From: an uncultured Holosporaceae bacterium
GTDB taxonomy: Bacteria; Pseudomonadota; Alphaproteobacteria; CAISOG01
Length of the DNA stretch: 7,845 nt
Direction: 5' to 3'
Assembly: GCA_903887035.1 (NCBI GenBank)
Contig: CAISOG010000208.1
Span: 1-7,845 of the forward strand
Shown here in pieces: positions 6,489-7,845 of this stretch. The notes below the pieces were generated by a model, which was not told where the DNA came from, made no database searches, and was given only the letters and a program-made list of their open reading frames with translations. The position numbers and the translations under genes are program-made. The stretch's first letter is position 1; every line of letters begins with the position of its first letter.

Positions 6489-7406
6489 CTAATGACAGCC
6501 AATGGTGCAGCTGCTTTGTTCGACTTGCAGGGTGCAATGGCGAAGACCAAACTGTTCCTGCAACGCGTGCTGCACCTGCTGCAAAAACGCATCGCCGGGG
6601 TGGCCATCGGGCATGATCAAATGCCCCGTCAGGGCGTGATCGTTGGTGCTTAACGCCCAAATATGCAAATCATGCACCGCGCTGACCCCTGGTTGATTGG
6701 CCAATAAAGCCTCCACCTCCGCCAGCGGCACGCCAGACGGCACCCCATCCAGAATCAGGGTGGTTGCCTCCCGCAGCAGGCGCATGGTGCCAACCGCAAT
6801 CAGGGCGGCAATCAACAGGCTGGCCACGGGATCGACCCACCACCACCCTGTCAGCCAGGATAGCCCCCCCGCCACCACCACCCCAACCGACACCAACATA
6901 TCGGTCAGCATGTGCAAAAACGCCCCATGCACGTTCAAATCATGCTGATTTTCGCGATGCAGCCGCCAGGCGGTCAGGCCGTTGATGACCACGCCGACGC
7001 CCGCCACGATCATCACCACCTCCCCCACCACCATTTTGGGATGAAACAGGCGATCAACCGCCTCAACCACAATCGCCAACATCGCCAACATAATCAGCAT
7101 GCCGTTGCCCAGGGCGGCCAGAATGCTGGTGCGGCGCAACCCATAGGTGAAACGCACGGTTGGCTTCCTGCTGGCCAATTTGGCAGCCAGCCAGGCTAAG
7201 GCCAGCCCCAACACATCGCCAAAATTGTGCCCCGCATCGGCCAACAGCGCGACCGAATTGACCCACAGCCCTGTGACCACCTCAACCACCACAAACAACA
7301 GATTCAGGCCAATACCCCAGTATAACGCCTGGGCAAAACTGTCCTGCCCACCAACCGCATGATGATGGTGGTGGTGATCATGATGGTGGTGTGGGGATGC
7401 AGACAT
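6489..7406 (-). CDS. Cation diffusion facilitator, ZitB/CzcD-like zinc (or Co/Ni) exporter
   Basis: Inner-membrane metal/proton antiporter that expels Zn2+ or similar ions from the cytoplasm. The 305 residues contain six hydrophobic segments (roughly 28-46, 52-72, 96-115, 127-146, 162-184 and 190-208). Then comes a cytoplasmic metallochaperone-like domain (PGVSAVHDLHIWALS). Transport-site residues are His60 and Asp64 in LADAGHNFGD, and His165 and Asp169 in LHMLTDMLVS; the HD/HD pattern favours zinc. Asp57 is the extra family Asp. Ten of residues 6-16 are His, and the protein ends in SSCTIGCH, a Cys/His motif similar to the tail of E. coli ZitB. AGGA (7417-7414) lies 7 bases before the ATG, supporting the start. 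It is convergent with gltX and divergent from gltA. A DmeF-like Co/Ni role cannot be excluded because His-rich tails also occur there. Confidence 0.93.
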   Translation of the reverse strand: MSASPHHHHDHHHHHHAVGGQDSFAQALYWGIGLNLLFVVVEVVTGLWVNSVALLADAGHNFGDVLGLALAWLAAKLASRKPTVRFTYGLRRTSILAALGNGMLIMLAMLAIVVEAVDRLFHPKMVVGEVVMIVAGVGVVINGLTAWRLHRENQHDLNVHGAFLHMLTDMLVSVGVVVAGGLSWLTGWWWVDPVASLLIAALIAVGTMRLLREATTLILDGVPSGVPLAEVEALLANQPGVSAVHDLHIWALSTNDHALTGHLIMPDGHPGDAFLQQVQHALQEQFGLRHCTLQVEQSSCTIGCH

Positions 7407-7459
7407 AAAATTATCCTGGCAAAAATACGGTGTTTCGGCAACAAATCGCCAGAGAAATC

Positions 7460-7512
7460 GTTAAAATGATGATTTTGCAGACAGATGCATGCAGGCAGCC
7501 CACCATTTTAAC
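7460..7512. repeat. Inverted repeat in the CDF-gltA intergenic region
   Basis: GTTAAAATG (7460-7468) and CATTTTAAC (7504-7512) are perfect 9-base inverted arms. With one mismatch they extend to 12 bases (7460-7471 and 7501-7512), leaving a 29-base spacer. The left arm also overlaps a smaller local repeat, AAAAT (7463-7467) with ATTTT (7472-7476) around GATG, and the spacer contains the palindrome TGCATGCA (7486-7493). It sits 54-106 bases upstream of the CDF start and about 105-160 bases upstream of gltA. It could be a pair of operator half-sites or a hairpin; no regulator can be assigned. Confidence 0.5.
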
Positions 7513-7557
7513 AGCCTATTAAGACTGACACCCTAAGGTAAACATATTGCATAGCAG

Positions 7558-7563
7558 CATAAT
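7558..7563 (+). promoter_or_regulatory. Candidate -10 box for gltA
   Basis: CATAAT matches the -10 consensus at five of six positions and lies about 55 bases before the gltA ATG, but no convincing -35 is 16-18 bases upstream. Between it and the start codon a short stem (GGCG 7582-7585 with CGCC 7593-7596) is possible in the leader. Confidence 0.25.
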
Positions 7564-7617
7564 TCGATGTTGTATCTCTTAGGCGGCCTTCTCGCCACTT
7601 TTCAAAGGAATTACGCG

Positions 7618-7845
7618 ATGACCAAGTCCTCTACCCCTGGTGCCCCCACCCCAAAGCTTAACGAACACAGCCTTAGTGATGTGCGCAAAAGTGCTACGCT
7701 GATTGACAATTTGACGGGCATACGTTTTGAACTGCCCCTGATTGATGGCACCCTGGGGCCAAAGGTGATTGATATCCGCAAATTGTACACGGATTCAGGC
7801 TATTTCACCTATGACCCCGCCTTTATGTCGACCGCCAGCTGCGAG
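7618..7845 (+). CDS. gltA: Citrate synthase (5' part, continues past window)
   Basis: TCA-cycle enzyme condensing oxaloacetate and acetyl-CoA to citrate. Only the first 76 residues are visible. They fit the N-terminal region of the hexameric Gram-negative type II enzyme: a variable start, then KSATLIDNLTGIRFELPLID, GTLGPKVIDIRKLYTDSGYF and TYDPAFMSTASCE, close to the family's usual TYDPGFxSTASCES. The catalytic His and Asp residues lie beyond the window. The ATG at 7618 is supported by AAAGGA (7604-7609) with an 8-base gap. It is divergent from the CDF transporter, and gltX lies beyond that; the gltX-gltA neighbourhood is common in Alphaproteobacteria. Confidence 0.96.
   Translation, partial: MTKSSTPGAPTPKLNEHSLSDVRKSATLIDNLTGIRFELPLIDGTLGPKVIDIRKLYTDSGYFTYDPAFMSTASCE

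Noticed and set aside
7072..7089. Tandem 9-base repeat ATCGCCAAC
   Set aside because: It lies within the CDF coding frame and encodes the membrane-segment residues MLAMLA; two copies are expected by chance in such sequence.
7460..7480. Zur or Fur box upstream of the CDF gene
   Set aside because: The A+T-rich symmetry is suggestive, but the bases do not fit a consensus closely enough to name a regulator.

Overview
The window looks like a housekeeping stretch of an alphaproteobacterial chromosome of moderate-to-high G+C content. The main reasons are the family-level look of the proteins (ErpA/HesB, the dGTPase-like enzyme, a bacterial-type glutamyl-tRNA synthetase, citrate synthase) and two neighbourhoods familiar from Alphaproteobacteria: erpA divergent from dgt, and gltX close to gltA. 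I cannot name a genus. No tRNA, rRNA, CRISPR array, transposase or prophage gene is visible.

Layout from left to right. The 3' part of secD runs in from the left edge (+) and ends 3 bases from the convergent end of an ErpA-type iron-sulfur carrier (-). A short divergent promoter region (1501-1580) separates erpA from dgt (+), an HD-domain dNTP triphosphohydrolase. After a T-rich gap come an exported Sel1-repeat protein (+), the exonuclease III / AP endonuclease xth (+) and a GNAT-like protein of unknown function (+), then a promoter-bearing gap and gltX (+). A ZitB/CzcD-type cation efflux transporter lies on the minus strand, convergent with gltX and divergent from the citrate synthase gene gltA (+), which runs off the right edge.

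Functionally this is a mosaic of core genes rather than one pathway: protein export (SecD), Fe-S cluster delivery (ErpA), nucleotide-pool and DNA maintenance (Dgt, Xth), translation (GltX), metal homeostasis (CDF transporter) and the TCA cycle (GltA). xth and the GNAT-like gene are probably co-transcribed (22-base gap). The other genes seem to have their own promoters.

I did not find a convincing undescribed system. The points most worth a second look are the inverted repeats in the two divergent intergenic regions (1536-1559 and 7460-7512), the absence of secF after secD, the unclassified GNAT-like protein, the small exported Sel1 protein behind an odd poly-T leader, the apparent loss of the zinc site in GltX, and the lack of Shine-Dalgarno sequences before about half of the genes.
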